This document shows, piece by piece, positions 23,101 through 32,425 of a stretch of 64,000 nt of DNA; the first letter of the stretch is position 1, and each line of letters begins with the position of its first letter. The notes beneath the pieces are model-generated. The model made no database searches. It saw only the letters and a program-made list of their open reading frames with translations, and was not told the DNA's origin. This DNA is from Chiua virens (taxonomy: Eukaryota; Basidiomycota; Agaricomycetes; Boletales; Boletaceae). Position numbers and translations under genes: made by a program. The DNA lies in contig JAHNUO010000009.1 of NCBI GenBank assembly GCA_019787685.1, forward strand, positions 1,674,001-1,738,000, written 5' to 3'.

Positions 23101-24291
23101 GGTGTTCCGGACGCTCCATGGCGAGTGGAGCAACAGGTAGTTGAAGACGAGGACGTGCAAGAGGAGCCTTGGCAGCAGCACGCCGACGACTCTGACGGCT
23201 CTGATGACCCCGACTACTCCGACGGCCCCGACTACTCTGATGACCCTGACTACTCCGATGACCCCGACTACTCCGACGACCCCGACTACTCTGACGACCC
23301 CGACTACTCCGACGACCCCAACTACTCCGACGACACAGACGAATGGTTGGTAGATCACAGCGAGCCTTGGGAGCATGAGAGACAGCTTGCGGAAGAACGT
23401 CGGCAGCAAGAAGAAGCTGAGGAAGAGCAACGTCGTCTTTTGGAGGAACATCAGCGGCAAGAAGCCGAAGCACAGAAAAGACGTGCGGAACGACGTCGGC
23501 AACAGCAGGCGGAGGAGCAGCGTCGCCTCTCGGAGCAGCTTCGGCAGAAAGAAGCTGAGGCGGAGGAAAGACGTCGTGCAGAACATCGTCGGCAACAAGA
23601 GGTGGAGGAGCAGCGCCGGCAACAAGTGGTGGAGGAACAGCGCCAGCAACAAGTAGCAGAGCGAGAGAGGCTGGCAGCACAGCAACGTCGCCTCATGGAA
23701 CAGCGGCGGCAACAAGAGGCGGAGGAGCAGCGTCGACAACAAGTGGCGGAGCGAGAGAGGCTGGCAGCACATCAACGTCGCCTCATGGAACAGCGGAGGC
23801 AACAAGAGGCGGAGGAGCAGCATCGGCAACAAGTGGCGGAGCGAGAGAGGCTGGCAGCACAGCAACGTCGCCTCATGGAACAGCGGCGGCAACAAGAGGC
23901 GGAGGAGCAGCATCGGCAGCAAGTGGCGGAGCGAGAGAGGCTGGCAGCACAGCAACGTCGCCTCATGGAACAGCGCCGACAAGCTGAAGCCGAGGAACAA
24001 GCGAGACGTGGCGCGGAGGAGGCGCAACCTGTGCGCCGACAAGAGACACAGTGGGAGAGGCAAGTCGCACAGCAGCGTCGCCGATGGGAGGTCGAGGAAG
24101 AAGCGAGACGACATGCGGAGGTACAACGTATGCTGACGGATGACCTGCGAGCAGAAGCACTGTCCAGATCAGGAGATCCATCCGGTAGTGGCGAGTGTAA
24201 TTGTACGTTTTCTCGTATACTCTTCTGGTCTACCGCTTTCGTTTGTTTCTGTTACCTTTATCGCCGTGTTTTCTATCATCGAGACGCCTAA
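20170..24291 (+). CDS. CCCH / RNA-binding-like / RBR E3 ubiquitin ligase with coiled coil and C-terminal membrane segment, array copy 3 (intact)
   Basis: Five exons: 20170-20286, 20349-20384, 20442-20600, 20655-22945, 23007-24291; 3,888 nt, 1,295 aa, no frameshift. Order: a CCCH finger whose third Cys is Tyr (CRMYRRDCCRFGDEYRHGH); a second finger with altered spacing (about aa 75-100); Ala/Glu-rich linker; RRM-like segments with TCTIRFTNLPPDVKEEDV and KINNLPPDVTDEDV; KH-like segment; RING1 from about aa 688 (CPICYDEISSPHQLACGHKY); IBR (HCKTPDCTQIYC...CNACHDDAHEG); RING2 from about aa 849 with catalytic-type Cys near 862 (EGCNHVTC). Exon 5 adds a run of (DDPDYS) repeats, about 260 residues of Q/E/R coiled coil with 30-residue repeats, and a C-terminal hydrophobic stretch. 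Family knowledge: RBR ligases transfer ubiquitin through the RING2 Cys. Substrate and RNA binding are unknown; the fold names for the middle part are my inference. Confidence 0.85.
23206..23331 (+). repeat. 18-bp coding minisatellite (DDPDYS repeat)
   Basis: About seven in-frame copies of an 18-base unit, consensus GACCCCGACTACTCCGAC, encode alternating DDPDYS/DGPDYS/DDPNYS in the linker after RING2 of array copy 3. Unit-to-unit differences are mostly silent third-position changes. Copies 1 and 2 lack the array at this place. Confidence 0.85.
23671..23980 (+). repeat. 90-bp coding tandem repeat in the coiled coil
   Basis: The word CTGGCAGCACAGCAACGTCG begins at 23671, 23851 and 23941 (one base differs at 23761), so the unit is exactly 90 bp (30 residues) repeated a little over three times. 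Units are nearly identical, implying recent expansion. The encoded unit contains RRLMEQRRQQEAEEQ and RQQVAERERLAA, continuing a long charged helix. Confidence 0.9.
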
Positions 24292-24299
24292 TTTTTATA

Positions 24300-25160
24300 A
24301 GTCTTTGGGGTGTTTCATCGGTGTTCGTCGGTGTATCCTTGCTACAATTCTTTCGAATCCAGCTGTCGTAGTACCATAGTCGCATTCCTTGCATTTCCTA
24401 ACCTTCATTTCATGGACACTGCCTCGCTGCGACTGGAGGTAGAGGTATACACCTTACTACCTACATCTTTTCCTTTCCTACTTTCCGACCTGCTGTAGAG
24501 TACTTACACATTCTTTGGCTGCGCCGAATCCCAGTCTCAATGTTCTGTCTTTGGACATTCGAATTTTGCTGTGCCAATATCTCGTCATACACCTTCAGAT
24601 CTCCGAATCCAATATGTAGAACTGTTGACCTGCATGTTTCTGTCCCATTTTCCAGTGTCAATGTATTAGTCGCAATCGCCAGACTGGCAAGCGGTCTAAT
24701 AGTATGCGCATGTGTATGAACAGCCAATCATCAGGCAATGCCGACTTGTTCAAGTTCAAGTTGGCTTAAGCGATCTGCTCTGCCCTGCTTGCCTAGCTCT
24801 GGTCCATTGTTCTAGTGAGTCACAGTGACTATAATTTCAAGATTGGTGAAGTTGACCTGTGGGTGATGTATTCAAACGGCCACTTATACGAATCATGGCT
24901 CTGTAGCGGGTCTTGCCACGGATGCGAATCGTGAGGATCCTGGTATTACTATAGTACTTACAGTTTCTGTGCAGACTTCAGTTCACAGCTGACATGGACA
25001 TACCACTGCTGCAGACAGCTCAGGGTTCGGTCTCGAGGGTGCTAACCATGGCGGCATGCCAGATGATCGAAAATTGTAAAAAGAAATTGACGAGCCATTC
25101 CTCTCCTCGGTCCCAGCCAGATTAAAATATCTGCGATCGGATGTCTACTCCCTCGATGAC
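24300..25160. other. 3' flank of array copy 3
   Basis: No gene. From about 24540 to 25030 it parallels the copy 2 flank at 18.82-19.31 kb, including TCAGGGTTCGGTCTCG-type sequence near 25020 (TCAGGGTCG near 19303). The duplicated unit therefore ends near 25.03 kb. Confidence 0.6.
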
Positions 25161-25165
25161 ACTAG

Positions 25166-26856
25166 TCACACTAGCACCTCGTTACCCGGTTCAGACGAAT
25201 CGGATCTAGTAGGCTCGAGCTGCTGGTGTGGATCTGAGGGCAGGTGAAATCTGAGATCACCAAGTGACATTGAATTTGTCAACCATGACCGCTCTTCTTC
25301 TCGAAAGTGGTAATTTTTTCGCAGATTGAACATGATTCGTGATGCAAGTACGCTGTGGAGGGTGATCTGGGGGCTGCAAATGGCGATTGTCAGAGTTTTA
25401 GCGTGAAAGCAGAGGCATCGAGTCACGCACATGTCCAGGAGGTCGCTGAATTGTAACTACGCCAACCGCCGCGGCCTTGTCAGTATATTTTTGGTAGCTG
25501 TTGGGGAAAAAGAATGCTGACCGGAAATATACCGTCGAGAAGCATATTGGAGAATGTGACGACTAGCCGCCAACTTGGTTAGCCGGGCGTACCTATCAGT
25601 AGATATCATTCTTACTCACGTATGATGCAAAAAATGTAAAACATGCCATCTCGATAAATTGTAAGTATGATCGGGGTCCTCGCTTCGCGATAGGAGCGAA
25701 ATTGCTTGTACCCGGTCAAGGATAAGATCACTGAGAATAAACACACAGCAGTCAACACATGCACTGATCAATCGACGAAATCAGCCATTGACCTATTTCA
25801 AAGACGAGCAAAAACAAATAGACGAAAGTACTGTTTCGGGAGGCCATCAGAAGGCAACCTGGGGGCGGGGATCCTGCACGCCGGACAGGTTGTGAATGGG
25901 AAAGCAATCGGTTTAGTTTGAGACTTGCCTCCGGGAATAAGCTGTTGTGGCATGACATTGATTGCGACGGCCGCCCCGATTGTAGCCTAGATTTCGGTTT
26001 CATTTGAACTCGACAGAAGCCCAACTTAAGAGCCCACGCACACAACCATATGCAAAAAGACCATATAACACACGCCTATCGCCTTGCCAAAACGCGTACG
26101 TGCGCAAAATCAGTAGCACTTTATGACAAACAAGATTCATGCCGGAGGTGCTCGAGAATGGTGGCGAAGATACGGACCTTCTGCGGCAATAATACCCAGT
26201 ATATGGATGACTGGCGATAAATGGACGTCGAGTCAATTCAGGCAACATCATAATATATTCTCGGCTAAACTCGGTGGACAAGGCTAGCATTAGATCAGGA
26301 AATTTGCGTGTTCAGCTGGTTATCGACAACGACATGCCACATGAAACATACGTCAGTGCTTGTACGCAAGGCGGCTTCACACGGCATGTCTTCAGCGAAC
26401 AAAAAAAAAAAAAACATTGCTCACAATATGCAGTCATCCCTGTGCCCGCGAATGGCAGATACCTCGCAACTATAAATATGAATCGTGTCGTGTCCCAGCT
26501 GCGGCCCCACATCCATCTTACCTGACAAAAGGGTCAATACAGTGGTAGCAAAACAGTGCATTGACATACTTCATCCTCGAGCGTGATCGTATAATCAAAG
26601 ACCTAGATACCATGGTCCTTGTGTCAAGGATTTCCCAACCCGCGGGCGAAATTCCCCACCAGAATTGCCAAGCCGGCAACTGTAATCATACGTACATATA
26701 TGAGCATGACAGCGAACGTGATACTGAACTTCTAAAAGAAAGACGTACCATTGAAATACTGCAAATATTATTACGATGGTGCCAGCGTGGATTTGCGGAC
26801 CGCAGGAAATGTAATTCAAGAACAAAAGCTTGAGGTGGGTCATCAAAGTCAGACAT
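25166..26856 (-). CDS. DUF6533-type multi-pass membrane protein
   Basis: Multi-exon minus-strand gene of a family common in Agaricomycetes; function unknown. Segments in order: possible start MSDFDDPPQ (26856); exon giving VAGLAIL; exon 26602-26570 VFDYTITLEDE; exon from 26521 RWMWGRSWDTTRFIFIVARY; HILGIIAAE joined to VLLILRTYAFWQGDRRVLYG (about 26130-26070); PGCLLMASRN...FVYLFLLVFE (about 25870-25795); VILSLTGYKQFRSYREARTP then YRDGMFYIFCII (about 25735-25630); and a last exon with TLHSVLASRIMFNLRKNYHF and an acidic Ser-rich tail ending at 25166. These match the YDY...EV..IW, RTYALW and Y+DG blocks of the family. Not every splice junction could be made frame-consistent (around 25880-25940 and the N-terminus), so exon limits are approximate and mild decay is possible. 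Confidence 0.65.
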
Positions 26857-27878
26857 CTCAGTAGAAAGCCCACCTTGGATGTCTGCAATCCAGCTAATTC
26901 GAGAACGGTGAGCGACATCACGGGCGGTTAAGACCCAAATCCCTAGGAACCAGATAGATGAGAAGCCAGAAAACTATCCGCGGAAGATGAAATGACGCCA
27001 GTTTAATAGGTCGCCGGTTTGAAACTACAAATTTCTCTTACCATACTAGTAACCTTCAGAAGGCATTGCTCGCTGCGCGTGTTTATAGCATCCGAAATGG
27101 GCGATATTGCCAAGGGAAGAGGGCCGGTGGGGGTTGTGACTCCAAGGTTCAAGGGCTGGGCGATCACCGGAATGAAAGACCATTGGCAGCTACAGAACTA
27201 CTTTTACCAGTGTCATGTAGACTAACTTTGCATTCACCTCTGGGTCGTACGCTGCTATCGGGATGATGGAGTATGATAGTAACTGATAAGCATAGGCACT
27301 GCCTGTAAGCAGTGTTCAATCCATGTTGTTGAGCGTAATTGTCACCATTGATCATGATATCATGCAAACATCTCCGCCAGTGAGGCAGTGATGAATATGT
27401 CCGGACATGAAAACTGGTTTGAACCGAACGCGTGGTTGCGTTCGCGTTCGCGTTCGGACGAGCCAGTAATCCTAGCTCCGTTCACCCCTAGTATGGTCCT
27501 ATTGATGTAGAATGCAAAAAGTGACACTCAGTTCAGACCCAAACAGCCATGTCTCAAAACTGTGGAACACGGGGTGAGAACACGAAAATAAATATATTGG
27601 ACTCACAACAGAGAAGGATATACGGCGAATAGTGGCCGTGACCAGGGGAAGCATTGAGACCCATAATATAATAATGCGACGTACGAGACACGTCGAGAAG
27701 TCTTACGGACCCTCCATCCGACTGAGAATCTCATTCGGAACGAGGTGTCAGTGGCCAGGAGGTCCTTACTATCCTCATTGTATCCAGTGAATCACATTGT
27801 GGGAACCCACTTGCTAGTGCTGACCCAGAAAAACTTGAACGCGGTGCACCAAATTCTTAGTGGATACGAGATAAGAGT
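26857..27878. other. Intergenic region, no gene recognised
   Basis: Short unrelated open frames only. A small GTTCGC triplicated word occurs near 27438-27457. Confidence 0.4.
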
Positions 27879-27883
27879 TTACT

Positions 27884-28129
27884 TGTAGCGACGCGGCTGT
27901 CGCGATGTGGCAGTGCCTAGCACATGGTCACGCGTGTCACATCAGTCAGCTAGGGCAAGGGTTAGTGAAGACCATGCGGTCGTTTCGGTCAGTCAGATTG
28001 GGATACCTAGTGCTAGGAAGATATAAAAGAGCTAGGCTCGTCGCTCATGTACCCCAGGAGTGTTTAGAACACACAGAGAGTTTTAACCTGTGATTTCCTA
28101 AGTACCCTCTTCGTGTGACAACCGTCACA
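27884..28129. mobile_element. Solo LTR (246 bp) with 5-bp target-site duplication
   Basis: The element starts TGTAGCGACG and ends CCGTCACA (TG...CA, with TGT/ACA outer triplets). It is flanked on both sides by the identical pentamer TTACT (27879-27883 and 28130-28134). A TATAAAAG-like promoter word sits near 28022. No internal retroelement sequence adjoins it, so this is what remains after recombination between two LTRs of an LTR retrotransposon. The superfamily cannot be told from the LTR alone. Confidence 0.78.
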
Positions 28130-28276
28130 TTACTTTTCTCACGCCCTCTTGGACAAGCTCCGAGTCGCATCGTTTCCAGATCGCAGGTCCAGTGAGTTCA
28201 TGAGTCATATATTTCCAAACTTCAATTATCATATCAGCTCCCGGCGAGCGGCGCGACGCAGATTGAATCTTGCATA

Positions 28277-29205
28277 GTGTGTATCATCCCAAACGAGATA
28301 TGCTGCAGCATATTCCAACACCGTTCCCCACTCATTCGATCCCTAGAGCCACGAGAATGCTGGATATTTGCCACCCTCTCCCTTGTTTGCGGACTGCTTG
28401 CGGATCTCTATCTCCCTCGTGTATTCGAACACATCGAGTTTGAGCGCACCGATGATGGTCTTTTTGAAGACGCTTCCTACAAATTCTCAAGAGGGATCAC
28501 GTTGATCTCACAGATCGCTGCTGAACAACCTCTTGCACTCTCCCTCGCTAAAAGTGTGCGAATCTGCTATTTCAATAACGCAGAAGTGCATGGAGCCCAC
28601 TAGCCTGAGGTTTACCGCTCAACCGGAGTAATCAGTACCTTGCGGGGATGCTACACGTGACAAGCCTCCGCCAACTCGAATTCGCAGTCACTTCATTGGA
28701 TATAGACCACTAGCGCGCAATCACTTCCCTTCAACGATTCTAGGAACTATGCTCAATCCGGTGCAGCTTTCTCCTGGTTCCTGCGGGTGAGGCTGCAGCA
28801 CTGGCCATGCCCGAAGTGTCTCGCTTCGAAGCGTCGACTTATTGCGCGGGAGATCCCCGCCCTCTTGCGAACATACACGCACCATCTCTCCGTGTTCTTA
28901 CCATGAATTTCGACATTTTCGACCAGGTAGACTGGTTCCTTCAATCTGCTCTCACTGAGCTCCGCATCACCATTGGCCGTCCTGCAGAATTGTGGCTCCA
29001 TTACGTCGAGCAGGTGCATACCATCCTCGAGCGAGCACCATGGTCTATCGAGGCATTGTTGCTTGAAGTTGATGAGTCTCGTATAGATATGCATACGGCG
29101 CATTCAAAGACATCTTCGCTGCTCCTGCATGGTTCTGCTTTCCGGCCCTTCGTTCACTCACGCTTCAATTTCGACGCACTATCAACCAGCGAAAGTTTTC
29201 TTTAA
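28277..29205 (+). pseudogene. F-box/LRR-like gene relic
   Basis: The first part reads IPNEICCSIFQHRSPLI then WIFATLSLVCGLLADLYLPR and VFEHIEFERTDD. This is the pattern of Agaricomycete F-box proteins (LPxEI...IFxH...CSLVCR...LYLPRIFxHIEF). A second open block (28807-29205) reads HAPSLRVLTMNFDIFDQVDW and continues as an LRR-like segment. Between them the frame is interrupted by stops (28601-28800) without an obvious intron, and no convincing start Met precedes the F-box. I regard it as decayed or as a poorly resolved gene. F-box proteins serve as SCF substrate adaptors. Confidence 0.5.
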
Positions 29206-29800
29206 ACATCTCTCTCATAACTGGCCGGCCACTTTCACGGCATTTAATCGCGTTAAAACGGCACCACCAGCAAGGTCTGACTCTGCAATCATTTGTGGTA
29301 AGGGAGTTGGACTACCTGGGTTCACCTCACATGTCACTCTGAAGTCCAACCCGTGCTAATAGAGGCTTTGAGGGCCATATTCGTTCAGTGGATGGGGAAT
29401 GGTCAGAGGTGCATCATAATGATGATACGGCGTAACAGGCCAAATTTGTAATGATATGTCCGACTCTCCAAAGATTGGTACCAGACGCTGAGTCAGCGTC
29501 TTGTGAAAGCCGTTGTGTGTTCGGATGTAGCGTGTCCAGAGTCCTAACGACAACTTGAAGTCGCGGTTTCCACGTGTATCTAAGACGCTTGCAAGCTCAT
29601 ACCATCCCCGATGTTGTCTACACTTCGCGTCATCAAGATTCTCAGAGGGGCACTCAGGCTAGTTATGTATTTACGGCAAGGCTGGCGCTTGAAACGGAAG
29701 CAATTTTTCGTACAACTCGCGAGATTCATGTCACTCTTTCTCCACCCTCTTTACAACGACCTCCTCCATCTCTCCCGAGACACGTCTGACTCTTCACCAT
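29206..29800. other. Intergenic region before the cyclophilin gene
   Basis: No gene recognised; probably holds the cyclophilin promoter and leader, which is pyrimidine-rich in its last 60 bases. Confidence 0.45.
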
Positions 29801-29805
29801 CATTC

Positions 29806-30716
29806 ATGTCCTTCATCTTCCGTAGACTCTTTTCGTCTTCCACTGCGTCGGCCGCGGCTGCTGCTGGGTCTTCTGCTTCCAGGTGTGTATTTTTCCCGGG
29901 TCGTTTCTTTCACGCGACGCGATGCTAAACTGAAACCATAGGTCAAATGTCTTTGTGCGACCCACCTTTCTTCTCACAGAGCGTATATGACGATCTAACC
30001 GCGTCCGTGACACAGTTCGACCTCTCAATAGGCTCCCAGCCGGTCAAACGTGTCGTTTTCAAGCTCTATGACGACACGGTCCCGTTGACAGCCCGCAACT
30101 TCCGGGAGCTCGCCGTAGGCATGGAAAAGGACGGAAAGAAGCTGGGATACAAGGGAAGCACGTTCCACCGGATCATCCCAGAGGTGGGCCTTCGTCTGTT
30201 ATCTTCCACGTACGGTAGCTGAGCGCCACGCCCAGTTCATGATTCAAGGAGGCGATTTCACTAGACACAATGGAACCGGTGGTGTGTCGATATATGGCAG
30301 TCGCTTCAAGGGTGCGTCGTTATATTTATTACACCCAGCGTTGCAGACAGCTGACCTCACAAACCTCGTCTCTTTCTCCGTCGTTTCTCGTTTCTCGCTT
30401 TTGTACGTCCAGATGAGAATTTCATCCACAAGCACAACAAAGTAGGCTTGCTCTCGATGGCGAATGCGGGCCCCAACACAAATGGGTCACAAGTAAGCTA
30501 GCGTCGTTTTCCTTTGTCGTTGAACGCTGAGTGCGCATCCTGACCGTCTAGTTCTTCATCACCACGGCCGTCGCGTCCTGGCTTGACGGCAAGCATGTCG
30601 TATTCGGCGAGGTCGTTGAGGGTTTGAACGTTGTCAAAGAGATCGAGTCCCAGGGCTCTCCAAGTGGACGCCCGTCAAGCCAGGTGAAAATCTCGGACTG
30701 TGGTGTCGTCGAGTGA
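29806..30716 (+). CDS. Cyclophilin-type peptidyl-prolyl isomerase, probably mitochondrial
   Basis: Six exons: 29806-29882, 29942-29954, 30016-30183, 30236-30311, 30413-30492 and 30552-30716; 579 nt, 192 aa plus stop. The short second exon (13 nt) gives SNVF. The core shows the cyclophilin blocks in order: [25 protein letters not shown] (active-site Arg), [22 protein letters not shown] and [15 protein letters not shown] (the Trp associated with cyclosporin binding). The extra N-terminus [20 protein letters not shown] is Arg/Ser/Ala-rich without acids, like a mitochondrial presequence. It catalyses cis-trans isomerisation of Xaa-Pro bonds. The reading frame is clean, and the gene is followed after 148 bp by the ComA-like gene on the same strand. 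Confidence 0.93.
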
Positions 30717-30864
30717 AGGGCAAGCTGTGGTCGTAAAAGAATAGGTGTGCTTGATTCACATTTCGTGTATTACGCATCTGTCGAGGTATTTAGTGTCCCC
30801 TATGACGTCATCGCTCCAGTACCTATTACATGCTTACCGACCTCTTTCGTTCACTGTGACCTCC

Positions 30865-31947
30865 ATGTCCGTATTAATGCGTCCTTGGACTCGGTCAATG
30901 CGTCTACTCCGATCTCATGTTGGACTTAACCCGTCCATTCGGGCAGGGTTGGCGACACGCAGCTCTCAGGAGTCGCCACCTCAAACCCTCATTCAGGACA
31001 AGGAAACAGGTTTCGGTTTCATTCGCTCGAACCCACGCCCTCAGAAGCCACGCAGGCTTGGCGTGACTGAGATACGTGGCCCATACTATGCAGCCTATGG
31101 AAAGCGTCACCTTCAAGATATTCTCGAGACGATAGGACACCACATTGATGGGTTCAAATTCGCGGGGGGCTCATTTGCGCTCTTTCCTGAACGAACTGTG
31201 ATGGAAATGATCGAGATCGCACACGACTATGACGTTTACGTCTCGACTGTATGTAACGGGTGCGCTCGTCCTATAGACATATGCTCACATGCGTTCGGGG
31301 ATTTTCTTTCAGGGTGGATGGATAGAGCACTTATTGACGCACCCAGATGTCACCACTGTTGTTGACCGCTACTTGAAGAAGTGCAAAGATATAGGGTAGG
31401 CGAATACTATGCTCGTAATCAGACCCGCATGCAACCCAGCCTGTTTTCATGCAGATTCGACGTCGTGGAGCTCTCAGCCGGCTTTCTCTCTTTTCCGCCA
31501 GACGACTGGTTGCGATTGATCGAAACGGTACGGAGTCATGGTTTGACACCCAAACCAGAACTCGGAATTCAATTCGGTGCTGGTGGCGACACGGACGTCG
31601 CGCAGCTCGAATCCACTGGGATAAGTGATCCGTCCAAGATCGTGAGCCTCGGAAAGACGTTTCTAGATGCTGGCGTGGAGCGCATCATGATCGAGAGTGA
31701 GGGTATCACAGAAAACGTACGAAGCCCGCGGACGGACGTCATCCAAGCGATTCTGAAAGCGCTCCCGATGGAGCGTGTCATGTTCGAGGCGGCCGACCCC
31801 AAGGTGTTCAACTGGTACATTCGGGAATTCGGAGTGGACGTCAATCTGTTCGTGGATCATAGTCAGATTGTGCAGCTGTCGTGCTTGAGGAGTGGGACGT
31901 GGGGTATGGCGGACACGTTTGGAAAGGTCGTTAGTTATCGCGAGTAA
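30865..31947 (+). CDS. Phosphosulfolactate synthase (ComA/HSA32)-like protein
   Basis: Three exons: 30865-31248, 31313-31395 and 31455-31947; 960 nt, 319 aa plus stop. After an Arg-rich N-terminal extension (MSVLMRPWTRSMRLLRSHVG), the protein shows the ComA TIM-barrel blocks: LGVTEIRGPYYAAYG, IDGFKFAGGSFALFP, VYVSTGGWIEHLL across the first junction, GFDVVELSAGFLSFP, KPELGIQFGAGGD, AGVERIMIESEGI and VNLFVDHSQIVQLSCLRSG. In archaea ComA adds sulfite to phosphoenolpyruvate in coenzyme M synthesis; the plant relative HSA32 is a heat-stress protein. Fungi do not make coenzyme M, so the reaction here is unknown. The N-terminus suggests mitochondrial import, which is inference. Coding frame intact. 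Confidence 0.88.
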
Positions 31948-32425
31948 AGAAGGTTCGTGAACTGTTTATGTATAAGACCTCGTCGGCGTAGGACGAGAAT
32001 TCCCGCCTTAGATGGTGCGAGGCTCTGAGTCGCGATGATCGAAATGAAAGTTTCACCGCGTGAGCCTGAAGCTGGAAAGGACTCGGAGAACGGCGGTAAG
32101 CTGGTAAGCAGACGTGCCACGAGTAACCTTACTTTGGTCTAGTCAAACGGTCTCGGATTTCTCATCAATGACTCGGATTTCATGATGAGACCAGCTCGCG
32201 CTCTTCGAATACACAGCTTGGTTTGTGGCAGTGATGAATCGACCTCCGACATGCTGACAGCGGCCAAGGTTACAAGTGATGAATCCGTTCCACGCACTGC
32301 CATATTACGTATGTTAGTAGGCTCTTGGTGGCCCATCAGAAACATTCGGTACGGGCTAATCAAGTTACCGACATCCTTCTTAAAGAGTCTGAATCTTAAG
32401 GATTCCTGCATACTCGTCGACACTT
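31948..32425. other. Intergenic region
   Basis: No gene seen between the ComA-like gene and the first ABC transporter copy. Confidence 0.45.

Noticed and set aside
22972..24126. Long minus-strand frame (384 aa) opposite the coiled coil of copy 3
   Set aside because: Leu/Arg/Cys-rich shadow of the Gln/Glu/Arg repeats; codon pattern and splice structure belong to the plus-strand gene.
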